Shown here: positions 10,726-21,869 of the stretch, one piece after another | Numbering within the stretch: the stretch's first letter is position 1 | Layout of the letters: every line of letters begins with the position of its first letter | NCBI GenBank assembly: GCA_026122225.1 | Contig: JANEZZ010001511.1 | Location: 248,001-312,000, forward strand | Length of the DNA stretch: 64,000 nucleotides | Reading direction: 5' to 3' | DNA from: Heloderma charlesbogerti | Taxonomy: Eukaryota > Chordata > Lepidosauria > Squamata > Helodermatidae | Position numbers and translations under genes: made by a program | The notes under the pieces: generated by a model | What the model was told of the DNA's origin: nothing | Seen by the model: the letters and a program-made list of their open reading frames with translations, nothing else | Database searches by the model: none

Positions 10726-12777
10726 AATACTGGTTTGGATCCAGATTGGCCATTCTGTGAACAGAAAGGCTCCTTCCCCTCACAGAGGTTACCAGGATCC
10801 AGCAGAGGCTACCTGGTAGAGGAAGGGGTTGTGGAGCCAATTATTGCCAATTTCCCTCTCAGGCTGCTCTATAGGGTCCCCCGGCCTTCCAGGGCAGCTT
10901 TTCAGGAGGCTCAGGAGGGCTGCAGGGGGAAGGCAAAATTGTGAAGATCGCCTCCCCACCCCATTCCCCCAATGCGATCCAAGCGCTACTCTGGATCCAA
11001 CCCTCTGAGCCTGCTCCTAGATTGGCTGGTCACACTGTGTGCATTTGGAAGGATTTGGAATTAGCAGTGATATCCAGCCTGTGACTTTCCCAGTGCGTGT
11101 TTATCTTTTCAACCCATTGCCTTCCTCTCTCTCCCTGGGCCTAGCCAAGGGCCATGGACCATGTCCTGATGATAATGCAGTATGACTACTCCAAGCCACA
11201 GATGCTCCAGCCACTTTCTGCAGCTGCTCCAGGGTGGCTAAATAGCTCTTCAGCTTGAAGAGGCCGAGCACAGCTGCTGTAAAAGATATAAGGCAGGGCA
11301 TGTTTTGGCCAAACACAAATGCTGTGACCGAGAGAGGAAGAATGTGTTTTTTTCTCTGCAATACCGGTGACAGAATACAGAGTGCTTCATTTCTCTGCTG
11401 CTGGTTCAGATGCATCTTCCCATGATTTGGATTCCCTCCCTGGCACAGGCATAATAGAAAATGTTGCTACAGAGGGCCAACTGTTTGTTGGGCAAGTCTG
11501 AAAAGGAGACAAAGAAAGTAAGCAACTCCTTTCACTTCTCAGAGTGGCCTCCTCCAGAACAGGCTTGAGACACCTGGCTGAGCTATTGACTATTTATTTA
11601 TTCATTTCATTTATTACATTTCCATACCACCTATCAGCTGAAGCTCTCTGGGCGGTTAACAAATGAAGGAAACGCAACCGCCTGGGCCTTGAGCTACTGT
11701 GATGACCAGAACTCAAAGCTAAAATGGGGGAGAAAGTACATTTAACACTTGGAAGAGCATCTTTTAAAAGCCATAGGAGGAAAAGTCATTTTGGACAGCC
11801 TATCAAATTGTGGGTGATCTCTTGTCACCCTTGTATAGTGATGCTCTGAATGGATATAAGGCAGCAGGGAAGCTGGCAGGCTAGATGGGGACTTCCTGTG
11901 GCCAGAGGTTCCCCATCCCTGTGCTAGGGACTCTTTAATTTCTTTTCTGGGGAGAAAGAGAGGTACCAGTGATCCCTTTTTTGCACACACACAAATCTTT
12001 CAGTATCCTGTGGCCTGGCACAGCTTTACAAATCCATTATGTATGTTAAACGTCATGTATTCTTGGAACATTTATTCATTTCATATCTGTTCCACCTTTT
12101 TTGAAGGTGCTTGAGGTGGCACTAGAGATGTGAAAGGCCTAAAAGAAAACTGGAAAAATGGGGTGGGGGATATTTTCCCCCTGTTTTTTCCCCCCAAGGA
12201 CCATTTTTCCCCCCCAAAATTGGAAAAATTGAATAGCTTCGGATTATGAAATATTTTCTTTTAGAATTCAAGACAAAATATTTATATACTGTTACCCACC
12301 GTTTGCTGCTCCCAAAATGATTTCTACAAACTATGTAATAAGAACGCTTTTATAGAAAGACTAGAGATGTGAAATGTCTGGAAATAATGAAGCCATGGGA
12401 GGAAATGTTTTTAATCCTCTCTGCAAGATTCCCAGCATAGTTATTTCTTTAACTGCTTATTACAGTTATTGATCTAAAATATATTTTACTGATAGACATT
12501 TATGCTCAGTTTCCCAGCATGTGAGTAGAGTCAGCATTGCACATTCTTGACAGTAAATGTGCATTCTTGACAGTTTGGGTTTTGTTCTATAGAGTCCTGC
12601 GTTTCTGATGCTGTTGCAGTCATATAATGTAATTCTAATCTATTCAGACAATAATTACAAATTTACTAACTGAGCCTACTTTTAAAAGTTTAAAAATATA
12701 ATAATATTTTTATGAGCAAACTAAATTATATATAAATAACTTTAGGAACTGAAAGCTGGCTTTATGTTCCTAAAGCA

Positions 12778-12907
12778 GCCCTCCCCAACCTGGTGCCCTC
12801 TGGATGTTTTGGACTACTTTGGATTCCTGACCATTGGCCATGCTGTCTGAGGCTGATGGGAGCTAAAGTCCAAAATATCTGGAGGGCACCAGGCTGAGAA
12901 AGGCTGT
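12778..12907. repeat. Foldback element (GTAGTCCAACA family)
   Basis: Left arm CTCCCCAACCTGGTGCCCTC, right arm CTGGAGGGCACCAGGCTGAG, with a CCATTGGCCATGCTG centre. Confidence 0.7.
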
Positions 12908-13084
12908 CCTAAAGCAACAAAGTCACTTTAGATCTTAAGGAGTGCTAAAAAGAAAAGTATTGCTTATTTTTCAGTTTTTCCCCAAATTTGTTTTTTTTCT
13001 GAAACCCGCTGGAAGAAACTGCTTTTTTTTCCCGTGGCCTCAAAATTTCCAGAAATTTTACATCTCTAGGTTGCATACATGATT

Positions 13085-13225
13085 CTCCCACCAATTTTAA
13101 CTTCACCATGACCCTGTGAAGTAATTGAGGCTGGGAGATGGTGACTGGGCCAAGGTCACCCAGTGAGTTTCATGGCTGACTAGGGATTTGAATCTGGGCC
13201 TCCCCAGACCTGGTCCAGCACTCTG
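13085..13225 (-). repeat. tRNA-derived SINE (second family), partial
   Basis: The + strand reads CCCTGTGAAGTAATTGAGGC, GTGACTGGGCCAAGGTCACC and CAGTGAGTTTCATGGCTGAC, followed by a reversed B-box-like GGGATTTGAATCTGG. This is the family seen at 20995-21200 (+) and 38595-38835 (-). Confidence 0.6.
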
Positions 13226-13336
13226 GCATAGGCACTCTAGCATAGGCAACCCGGTGTTCTCCAGATCTTTTGTTGAATAGTTTGCTACCTTACCTTTTAC
13301 AGGAAAAGCATATTTATATAGCAGCTCAGCTTTCTG

Positions 13337-13460
13337 CAACCTGGTGCCTGCCAGGTGCTTTGGGATACAACTCCCAGAACCCTACCACTGGCCATGCTGG
13401 CAGGGGTTTCTGGGAGTTGTAGTCCTAAACATCTGGTGGGCAAGAGGTTGCCTACCCCTG
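13337..13460. repeat. Foldback element (GTAGTCCAACA family)
   Basis: Left arm GCAACCTGGTGCCTGCCAG and right arm TGGTGGGCAAGAGGTTGC, around GGCCATGCTGGCAGG; the inner arms are ACAACTCCCAGAA and TTCTGGGAGTTGTAG. Confidence 0.7.
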
Positions 13461-14030
13461 CTGTGACCACTACACCACATTAGCTCTCAATATAAATATG
13501 TGCTCTGCCTTTCTCACAACTGTTCAAGGCAGCCTCTCAAAAAAAAAAAAGTATAAAACAATATAATGTATTGTAAAACAACTTTAAAACAATTTAAAAA
13601 TCAAGATGACAAATATAAGCAGTTTAGAACAGCTAGATTTACCAGGGGATTTACCATATAGATTTAGCATATAAAAAACAGTAGAACATACTGCTTCAGA
13701 GAAACTAGCCACTACCACACAATACAAAACATCAGTACTTACCCAGCAACATAAACAAGGAACAATCGATCATTAACCACCCAAAGCTTAGGTTGCATGG
13801 GTCAGAGTTCACCTAGTGCCTAAAGCAATCTTTCTCAAAGGGTTTGAAGTGGGATCCGCTTGTAAATCTACTCCTTTCAGGACCTGCCTGTAAACTAACT
13901 CCACCTTTTAGGCCGCGCTTTCTCCCTCTACAACAGAAAACACAAGAATATTATATCAGCAGTTAACACTGAACAGGTTTTTATTTTAAATTGTTATTGT
14001 TAATGTGAATGTGAGTATAGGTATGAACAG

Positions 14031-14144
14031 CATGGGTGAGGAACCTACAGCCCTCCAGATGTTGTTGGACTTTGGCTCCCATCAGTCCCAGCCAGCATGG
14101 TCAGTGGTCCAAGGACATCTGGAAGACCACGGGTTCTCCACCCC
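14031..14144. repeat. Foldback element (GTAGTCCAACA family), partial
   Basis: AGCCCTCCAGATGTTGTTGG and CCCATCAGTCCCAGCCAGCA are followed by a shortened right arm ACATCTGGAAGACCACGGG. Confidence 0.6.
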
Positions 14145-14599
14145 CTGGCACTGCAGTATGTACTTGAATAGAATTTAAGCATGAGGTATAGAGAGGGAGC
14201 GAGCGAGCCAGTCTTTGGAAGGAACTGCGCAACAGTGGTGCTGTCAGCCCAGTCAAAGAAAGAAAAAAGGCCCTGGAAATTGGGGGGAAACCCATCATTG
14301 TGCAACCCTCCCAGGAAAATGTCAGACCCACCATTTGAGAAGCGCTAGCCTAAAGGGTAGCAGAGATGGCACCAGGCATGCTATGTATTGGGAGAAAGCA
14401 GGGTTGGCATAGTTGGGCACCTGCCAAGGGCCCACTGATAAGAGCCCCTGCAACCTGCTGTTTCACCTGCCTCTTGTTCTGGTCCAGACCATGGTGGAAG
14501 CGTGAAGGAGGAGCAGTAGATGCCACTGCCTGCTTGTTCATTGCCACTTTGCCTGGCAAGCAAGCAGGTGGTATGAGCAATGAAGAAGAGGAGCAGCGG

Positions 14600-14850
14600 G
14601 TAGATTGTCTGAAGGAGAGGGCTCCATTGAGAGTGTCTTGCGCAAGGACCCTCCAAAACCTGGAGCCAGCACTGGGAGGAAGGTTTCTGTGCAATTCTGC
14701 CTCTGTGTTGAGATCTTCCATTTTGGCCCTGCTCTGTGTGCTTTACCTTCAGAGGTAAAGTGGATAGTTGCAGCAGTCAGGACCTTTTCTGTGGTGGCAC
14801 CTAGATGGAGGAAGACCTTCACCAGCTTCAAGGGGTAGTCACCCTCATTA
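14600..14850 (+). mobile_element. L2-like LINE 3' fragment, degraded
   Basis: The text around GTGGTGGCACCTAGATGGAG resembles the L2-like fragments near 48740-48990 and 60640-61062 (CTCAGTGGTGGCAC, AAAACTTGGTTGTTCAGGCA). No intact frame remains. Subfamily not determined. Confidence 0.4.
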
Positions 14851-16057
14851 TTAACATTTAGGCTGCAATCTTATACACACTTACTGGGAGCAAGTCCCAT
14901 TGCACTCATTGAGGCTTACTTCTGAGTAGGCATGCATAGGATTGCACTGTCAGGCACTGCTTAAAATTTTGGCAGGGGTTAGGATTGTGCTCTTAATTTT
15001 AAAAAACCCTGATGAAATTATAGTAGCAGCTGTTAAAAGCAAGTCTATAAATATATAAATAAGGGAGAGCTAAACATTCACTCTGGCGTAATGGATTAAA
15101 AAAAATCTCAACCAGTCTGAAACTGAAACTTTTGTTTTACTACAATGAACTGTTTAAAAAGAAATTTAGTGGGTGGCTTTCTAGGCTTTTTTAGGCAGAA
15201 AGGTGGGAGATACCTTTTCTAAATGAACAAATATTTATTTAATCGCCCCATTTTGTTGCAGTTGGGTTTGATTCCATTTACCTCCTGTTGTGAAGCTCAT
15301 TGTAGCTGGTTAATAGCCCATGTATACCACCATGCTAGAGTAGCATTCATGTAGTAGATAAAATGCTTGTCTTGGCCTTACTGCAGTTTACATGAGAGGG
15401 CAAGCAGCTATTTCTTAGTTTGCAAGTGTGTTTGCTTCTCTGAGGATCTAGGAGGAGGTGAAGGAGTGGAATCACAGCCTTTTTTCCATTTAAAAATTAA
15501 ACAAAACCTTCTAAATAGCTGTATTGAATGCACCACCTGGCCACAGGAAGAAAATTGGGTAGGTAATCAAGATGGCCGTTTCTATTCTGTTCACGCAGCA
15601 AGATTATTAAAGTCTAAAGTCAGGGCCATAAGAAACACGAGGACAATTGGAGGAATATGTCTCTCACTCAGTTTTGCCCTCATACTGTCATACATCTCCT
15701 TACGCCCACGCTCCTCAAAGACATTTTTGACAGCACATGTGAAAAGCACAGCAATTAAAATGCTGGGGATTGTGACAAATCTTTCTCTTGCCAGCTGAGC
15801 CTTCCTGCCAGCAAAGGTGACTGAATAACCTGTTGCTATCAGCCCTGGCTCTTCCAAAGCCTTAAATTAAGGCCTTGGGATAAGATACTTAAAATAATAC
15901 GAAACTGTTGCCACAATGCTCTGGTCCCCATGCCCTACTGTAACTAAGCTTAAGTACGTGGGACAGAAACAACATGCATTTTCCATCGCTTACCACTGTG
16001 TCCGCTTCCCTTCCTTTCTCTGTTAATCCCTGTATCAGTTTCTAATTGCAAGGTTGT

Positions 16058-16532
16058 AATCCCATTCAAAGGTCCGCATAGTTAAAACAATGGTATTCCC
16101 CATAGTAACCTATGGCTGCAAGAGCTGGACCATAAGGAAGGCTGAGTGAAGGAAGATAGATGCTTTTGAATTGTGGTGCTGGAGGAAAATTCTGAGAGTG
16201 CCTTGGACTGCAAGAAGATCAAACTAGTCCATACTCCAGGAAATAAAGCCAGACTGCTCACTTGAGGGAATGCTATTAAAGGCAAAACTGAAGTACTTTG
16301 GCCACATAATGAGAAGACAGGATACCCTGGAGAAGATGCTGATGCTAGGGAAAGTGGAAGGCAAAAGGAAGAGGGGCCGACCAAGAGCAAGATGGATGGA
16401 TGACATTCTGGAGGTGACGGACTCAACCTTGGGGGAGCTGGGGGTGGCGACGGCCGACAGGAAGCTCTGGCGTGGGCTGGTCCATGAAGTCACGAAGATT
16501 CGGAAGCGACTGACCGAATAAACAACAACAAA
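16058..16532 (+). mobile_element. RTE/BovB-like LINE 3' fragment
   Basis: The stretch encodes, with some stops, the C-terminal end of an RTE-type ORF: TYGCKSWTIRKAE, IDAFELWCWRKILRVPWTAR, then an open frame from 16270 with KLKYFGHIMRRQDTLEKMLM and RPRARWMDDI. It parallels the BovB copy at 51376-54581 (ESWTIRKAERRIIDAFELWC, KLKYFGHLMRRE) but is diverged after LGKVEGKRKRG. It ends in AATAAACAACAACAAAA, a tail like that of BovB. A non-functional relic in a TMTC1 intron. Confidence 0.75.
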
Positions 16533-16540
16533 ATCCCATT

Positions 16541-16808
16541 AGGCAGAACAAGGTGGCTGCCTCAGGTGGCAGATGCTGTGGGGTGGAAAGTGGTGGCGAG
16601 ATGTTGGAGGACAGAGCTGTGTTTGCCTCATGATCTGCCCTGCACCCCCTAAGCTGATGTGCTGCCCTCAGCTGCTGTAGAAAACACTGGCACCACCAGT
16701 GTTGCTGTAGCATTCTCCTGCCAGTCCAGTCAGCTTCTGAACATGGAATGGGAGAGGGCACCATCTTGTCTTTTGCCTTAGGCAGCAAAATGTCTTGAGC
16801 CAGCCCTG
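16541..16808 (+). mobile_element. hAT-type non-autonomous element, copy 2
   Basis: It shares order and wording with the element at 40353-40656: CATTAGGCAGA start, GCTGCCTCAGGTGGCAG, GACAGAGCTGTG, CATGGAATGGGAGAGGGCAC, and GGCAGCAAAATGTCTTGAG near the end. The left terminus is lost where it abuts the RTE fragment. Confidence 0.55.
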
Positions 16809-17239
16809 AGCCAGTCCTTTGGCTTGCACAGACCTGTCCTCCATACAGTGTCATGTACATTGACAAGAAAAGCCTAGTTGAATCAGACTAAAGGCCTATC
16901 TAATTCAGCACCCTGTTTCTCACAGGGGCCAACCACAAATGCCTTTGGGAAGCCCACAAACAAGGCATGAAGGTAATAGCCCTGAGTACTAGCTACTGGT
17001 ATTCAGAGGCATGGTACCTCTGATCCTGGAGGTATATAGCCATCATGACTAATAACCATTGATACGCTTTCAAGGCATTGTAGTTCAGACAGTTTAAACA
17101 ATTTTTGCCAGCATACTGTCCTAAGTTCCCTGAGGCCTGTTGATATCTCCCTCTTGTATGGTGCCATTTTGGCTACATAAAGATCCACACTCACCTCTAA
17201 AGCTTTGAAATAGGTGGAATTATAATTTTTAATAGTTAA

Positions 17240-17654
17240 TGGCTGGATTTGGACATAATGTTAAACTATGATTTAGTGTTACATGCATGGGCTTTGAGCT
17301 CCCCCCTCCTCTCTCCTGTTCAGACATGGCTGCAAGGAAGAGATCAGAAGCTTTCATTTCCATTTTCAACTAACCATGGTTTATTATGTGCGAACCCGGA
17401 ACTGTGGTTAGTCTTAACTGTGGCATAGGAAAACAACATCAGAACCCACATTTTGAAGTCAGCATCCTTCTTAAACTATAGTTAAGACTAACCACAGTTT
17501 GTCTGGGTTTAAACATAATGACAAAATGTGGTCAGTTGAAAACGGAAGCAAAAGCTTCTGATCTCCTCATGGTTGCACTGGAGCCCATGAGCCCAAGGTT
17601 CATTCATGTAATGCTAGCTAAATCATAATTTACTATTATGTCCAAATACAGCCA
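17240..17654. repeat. Large foldback DNA element, 415 bp
   Basis: Terminal inverted repeats TGGCTGGATTTGGACATAAT and ATTATGTCCAAATACAGCCA bound it. Inner arms also pair: GAAGAGATCAGAAGCTTTC with GAAGCAAAAGCTTCTGATCT, and AACTGTGGTTAGTCTTAACT with AGTTAAGACTAACCACAGTT. The halves meet near 17447. Nearly the whole element is a hairpin. No transposase frame. Confidence 0.8.
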
Positions 17655-17771
17655 ATATATCCTAGTTCCCTTTATTTGTCTCCAGGTTTCTAAACTTAAA
17701 ATACTGTAATCATTGCCACAGTTCCAGGATTATCTTTTCCTCCTTTACAATATTGAGAACTAGTTTCTTAT

Positions 17772-17965
17772 TTTAGAGCACATGCTTTGCGTGTCAAGTG
17801 TCCCAGATTCAATCTGTGGCATCTCCAGTGAAAAGGCTCACATCAAAGGTGTTGGGTCTCTTCTCTGCCTGAGACCCTGGAGAGCCACTGGTACCAGTCA
17901 GAGTAGACATTACTAGTCTGGATGGATGAACCACCTAACTTGGTAGCTTCCTATATTCCTAAGAT
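17772..17965 (+). repeat. tRNA-derived SINE
   Basis: Begins with TAGAGCACATGCTTTGCGTG and a B-box-like AGATTCAATC, then GGCATCTCCAG, GAGACCCTGGAGAGCC and the tail GGTAGCTTCCTATAT. Same family as 7955-8150, opposite strand. Confidence 0.7.
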
Positions 17966-18152
17966 TCTCATGGCATGTTGTGCTACATTTTATGGCTGAA
18001 CAGAGATTTGAACATCCCCCTTCCCCACCCAAAATCCATATGTAGATGTGGGAAACAGTTATCTGGCCTACATCACACTAGTTTGGGTGAGGCTCCTCAT
18101 AAAAGGGGCTTGCAATGGAATGTGGAAGCAAGAACATACCCCTTCTACCCTC

Positions 18153-18176
18153 TTGTTGTTGTTGTTGTTGTTGTTA
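18153..18176. repeat. (GTT)n microsatellite
   Basis: About eight TTG units followed by an ATTTATGTATGTATTTATTT tract that leads into a LINE 3' end. Confidence 0.9.
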
Positions 18177-18860
18177 TTTATGTATGTATTTATTTCATTT
18201 CTATACCACCCAATAGTTCAAGTTCTCTGGGCGGTTCACAAAAATTACAAACCATAAAATACAAGATAATAAAACGTAGTATGAAATGCACTGATCAGAG
18301 GGTTGGACTCGATGGTCTTGTAGGCCCCTTCCAACCCTATGATTCTATGAGTCTATGATTTTTAACATACAAAATTTAAAACAATTTAAACAGCTAAACA
18401 ATTTCAATAAAATACTAGTTCTAATAAAGACAGCTGACATAAATGCCCCATCATATGTCATTAAATGCCTGGGAGCAGCGGGCAGTTATAACCTGGCGCC
18501 GAAAAGATGACAGTACCAGTGCCAGGCAGGCCTCAGTGAGGAGCTCATCACTATACAGCTCATCACTCTGGGGGCCACCACTGAGAAGACCCTCTCCCTT
18601 GTTGCCACCTTCCAAGCCTCCCTTGAAGGTGGCATTCGGAAGAGGGCCTCTGATGTTGATCATAGGGTCTGGGTAGATTCATGCCGGAAGAGGCGCTCCA
18701 TCAGGTATTGCAGTCCTGAGCCATGTAAGACTTTATAGGGTAAAGCTAGCACCTTGAATCGGTCTCGGAAACATACAGCTACAGCAAGCAGGCCAGAACT
18801 GGTGTTATAGGCTCCAGCAGATCAGCCTTTGGGATGGCGAAAGGGCATTGGAAAGATGAC
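18177..18860 (-). mobile_element. LINE-derived non-coding fragment, with a CR1 tail inserted
   Basis: The opening words CTATACCACCCAATAGTTC and CTCTGGGCGGTTCACAAA recur near 11610-11660 and in altered form at 27540-27600. Further words such as GGGGGCCACCACTGAGAAGA and TGAGCCATGTAAGACTTTAT belong to an extended LINE tail that also occurs near 21205-21510. A CR1 tail at 18290-18360 interrupts it. Class is LINE by inference; no coding frame survives. Confidence 0.5.
18290..18360 (+). mobile_element. CR1 3' end, short
   Basis: GGGTTGGACTCGATGGTCTT, CCCCTTCCAACCCTATGATT and the repeated ATTCTATGA terminal unit are the CR1 3' signature also seen at 20870-20948. Confidence 0.85.
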
Positions 18861-18885
18861 GTCTTGGGTCTGAATGGCCTAGGAA

Positions 18886-19021
18886 AGCTTCCCCAACTTG
18901 GTGCCTTCAAGATATATTGAACTGTAACTCCCATCATTCCCTTCCAATATTGGCCATGCTGGCTGGGAATTATTGGAGTTGCATTTCAGCACATGAAGGT
19001 ACCAGGCTGGGAAAATTTGGC
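18886..19021. repeat. Foldback element (GTAGTCCAACA family)
   Basis: GCTTCCCCAACTTGGTGCC and ACCAGGCTGGGAAAATTTGG are the outer arms; GGCCATGCTGGCTGGG is the centre. Confidence 0.65.
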
Positions 19022-19036
19022 TTAAGACATTTAGGG

Positions 19037-19173
19037 CAGAAGTGGGGAATCTGTTGCTCTCTAGATGATGTTGGATTCCAACTCCCATCAGCCCCAGCCA
19101 GTATGGTTGATGGTCAGAGATGGAGGGAATTCTAGTCCAGCAACATCTTTGAGGCCCACAGGTTCCCCAGCCC
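19037..19173. repeat. Foldback element (GTAGTCCAACA family)
   Basis: ATGATGTTGGATTCCAACTC and CTAGTCCAGCAACATCTTTG pair around CCCAGCCAGTATGGTTG. It directly follows another copy (18886-19021). Confidence 0.65.
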
Positions 19174-19177
19174 TGAT

Positions 19178-19302
19178 TTAGGGTGCAATCCTATGCATGT
19201 TTAGACAGAAAAAAAGCCCTAGAACTCCCAGCGCTGCTAGCTTGGGAATGCTGGGAGTTCTGGGACTTTTTTCTGTCAAAACGTGCATAGGATTGTACCT
19301 TC
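19178..19302. repeat. Foldback element (CAATCCTATGCATG family)
   Basis: GTGCAATCCTATGCATGTTT at the left pairs with AACGTGCATAGGATTGTACC at the right; the inner arms are CTAGAACTCCCAGCGCTGC and AATGCTGGGAGTTCTGGGAC. Related copies at 45997-46106 and 63396-63539. Confidence 0.75.
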
Positions 19303-20398
19303 AGTGCTTTATAAATTAAAACAAGAACCTTGAATGATGTCCTGTAAGCAATAGGGTACTACAACAGAGGTTTGAATACTAATTAAATTCATTCCCAGCA
19401 CCCTACCTTTGCCAAGAGGCAGGCCATTGTGCTCTGTACCAGTTGCAGCTTCCAAACAGTCTTTATGCGTTCATTACAACAGTCTGGCTTTGGATTTGTA
19501 ATAAATAAAACATAGCCGATTAGATCACTTACCCTGATTCATGTTAATATCTTTTGGCCTTGAAAACGTGACTGAAAGTTTAAAATAAAGTGAAGTTAAC
19601 AACCTGCAAGTTTCCCACCCACCCCCCTTTCCAAATTTTAAACTTTGGTTATTTTTAACCTTGACATGTTTATTTGCATTTCGCATGCAGATTAAGTATG
19701 CATAGTACTATAGGAGATGTTTCTATGTGACAGGCAGTGGATTCGTGGACAAAATTTATTTTAAATAGCTGTTTGCTTCCCAAGGCTAGCAATCTGTCAC
19801 TTTTCTCCAGGATGAAATTAATATCAACACATTGGTGGTGGTGGGTGTTTTTTAACACAAGACACCGATGAATGATTCTACTTAATCAGTTTGCGCACAG
19901 CTTGGTGTCGTTGTCCCCCCCCCCCATGAATTTCTCTGTCACTTTTGTCCATGGAGAATATAGTAGATCAGCTCCACCCTGTGGTGATGTGGAAATACTG
20001 TCTTAAGTTTTACTAGGCAGGGCAATTTAGGCCAAAACAGTCTGTCCAGGCTCTGAGACAGAAAGAATAAAATAGTTACTGCTATGCTGTTTTAGATTTT
20101 GTTTTGTTTTTAGTTTATGCTGTTTTGTTTTTTCTGTTTGATTTTAGCATTTGTTTGTTTTTAAATAGCTTTTCTTGTAAGCTTCCCTGAGCATCCTTAG
20201 AGAAGCAGAGTAAACATTTATTAAATAATAAATAAATAGCCCCTCTGTCACAGACACATTATGTGGCTTTGAGCAAATAATCCCCCCCCAGGGGGGGCCC
20301 AAAGAAGAAGCTCAGACCAGAATTCTTGGGTTTATTTCCTTTTGTGATCACTACAATCGTATGATTGTAGAGTTTCCCCTGAGTAGAGTTTCCCCTCT

Positions 20399-20948
20399 AC
20401 TCAGCACTGGTTAGGCCTCATCTGGAGTGCTGTGTCCAGTTCTGGGCACCACACTTTAAGAAGGATGCAGACAAGCTGGAGAGGGTTCAAAGGAGGGCAA
20501 CAAAGATGATCAGGGGACTGGAAACAAAGCCCTATGAAGAGAGACTGAAAGAACTGGGCATGTTTAGCCTTGAGAAGAGAAGACTGAGGGGAGATATGAT
20601 AGCACTCTTCAAGTACTTGAAAGGTTGTCACAGAGGGGAAGGCCAGGATCTCTTCTTGATCATTCCAGAGTGCAGGACACGGAATAATGGGCTCAAGTTA
20701 CAGGAAGCCAGATTCCGGCTGAACATCAGGAAAAACTTCCTGAGTGTCAGAGCAATACGACAATGGAACCAATTACCTGGGGAGGTGGTAGGCTCTCCCA
20801 CACTGGAGGCCTTCAAGACGAGGCTGGACAGCCATTTGTCAGGGATGCTCTGACTTGGATTCCTGCATTGAGCAGGGGGTTGGACTCGATGGCCTTGTAG
20901 GCCCCTTCCAACCCTACTATTCTATGATTCTATTCTATGATTCTATGA
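20399..20948 (+). mobile_element. CR1 LINE 3' fragment with C-terminal ORF2 relic
   Basis: An open frame at 20506-20853 encodes the CR1 C-terminal end: [50 protein letters not shown] and [13 protein letters not shown]. It is followed by the CR1 3' end GGTTGGACTCGATGGCCTTG and repeated ATTCTATGA. The element is 5'-truncated. It is transposon-derived, not a host gene. Confidence 0.88.
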
Positions 20949-20994
20949 GGTCAGTTAGGCTGATTAGTGTGGTAAACCATTTCATGCTGGACTT

Positions 20995-21200
20995 TAGTAT
21001 TGGACTTCAGGGACACCCAGGTTCAAATCCCCACTCATTCATGAAACTCATTGGGTAACCTTGGGCCAATCACCATCTTTCAGCCCATTCTATCTCATAG
21101 GGTCGTTGTGAGGCTAAGCCAGGTTGGGAGAGAATCATATCTACCACCCTAAGTTCCTTCGAGGAAGGACAGAATAACAATGTAATTTAATTATTAAAAT
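20995..21200 (+). repeat. tRNA-derived SINE (second family)
   Basis: TATTGGACTTCAGGGACACC with B-box-like GGTTCAAATCCCCACTC, then ACCTTGGGCCAATCACCATC, GTCGTTGTGAGGCTAAGCC and TACCACCCTAAGTTCCTTCG. Orientation opposite to 38595-38835. Confidence 0.65.
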
Positions 21201-21204
21201 ATGT

Positions 21205-21510
21205 ATAGCCTACCATTTTATCCTGAAGGTGGATTAACAATAACAAATAACCCTCCCCCCCGAATACACCCTAAAAATAAGTGACTTTTAAAAAACCAGA
21301 CACACAACAACAAGAAAAATCCACAGCAAATGAAAATTACAATAAATGTATACCTCCAGATATCCATGCACATTAGACTTCCAGAAATTTCTGGAAGGGC
21401 CATGTTTTTAACTATTTGGTTGAAGGCAGAAAATAATGGAGCCGGGCAGGCTTCTTGGAGGGAGCATTCCACAAATGAAGTCCCACAGCTGAAAAGGCCC
21501 TGTATTAGCT
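21205..21510. mobile_element. LINE-derived non-coding fragment
   Basis: CCATTTTATCCTGAAGGTGG and GGAGGGAGCATTCCACAAAT, CCCACAGCTGAAAAGGCCCT resemble words in the fragment at 18177-18860 and near 36710. It ends about 47 bp before the next TMTC1 exon. Confidence 0.4.
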
Positions 21511-21556
21511 TTTCAGGACATGTTAAGAGCAATCCTAACCAAACCCTCTTTCCTAG

Positions 21557-21692
21557 GCTCTCCAGAGATAGCGGTTTCCCACTACCAGAAGGCCATCCGG
21601 CTTAGTCCCAGCCATCACGTGGCCATGGTGAACCTGGGCAGGCTGTACCGTTCCTTGGGGCAGAACAAAGATGCTGAAGCCTGGTACAAACG
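21557..21692 (+). CDS. TMTC1: TMTC1 exon
   Basis: Encodes 44 complete codons with two split codons at the ends: SPEIAVSHYQKAIRLSPSHH then VAMVNLGRLYRSLGQNKDAE and AWYK. This is one full TPR and the start of the next. The acceptor is CTCTTTCCTAG|GC; GC joins the preceding G as glycine. The donor is CG|GTAAGG and the split arginine codon is completed by the first G at 22918. SPSHHVAMVNLGRLYRSLG is nearly identical to mammalian TMTC1 as I know it and is the strongest single support for the symbol. Confidence 0.96.
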
Positions 21693-21869
21693 GTAAGGGA
21701 AGCCAGGATGTGAGATTCCTTCCTATATCCTTAGATTCCTTAGTCATGGCTAAAAGTATCTGGTAATAAGAAATGCCAGATTAGTACCAGAAAAGTGCAA
21801 ATGCTGGTTCTTTTTTAATAAATCTAGAACATTTTGATCAGGTCTAGGGCAAGGGTGTTGAACCTCAGG

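Noticed and set aside
20506..20853. 115-codon open frame as a small host gene
   Set aside because: The peptide is the CR1 C-terminal segment and runs into the CR1 3' end.
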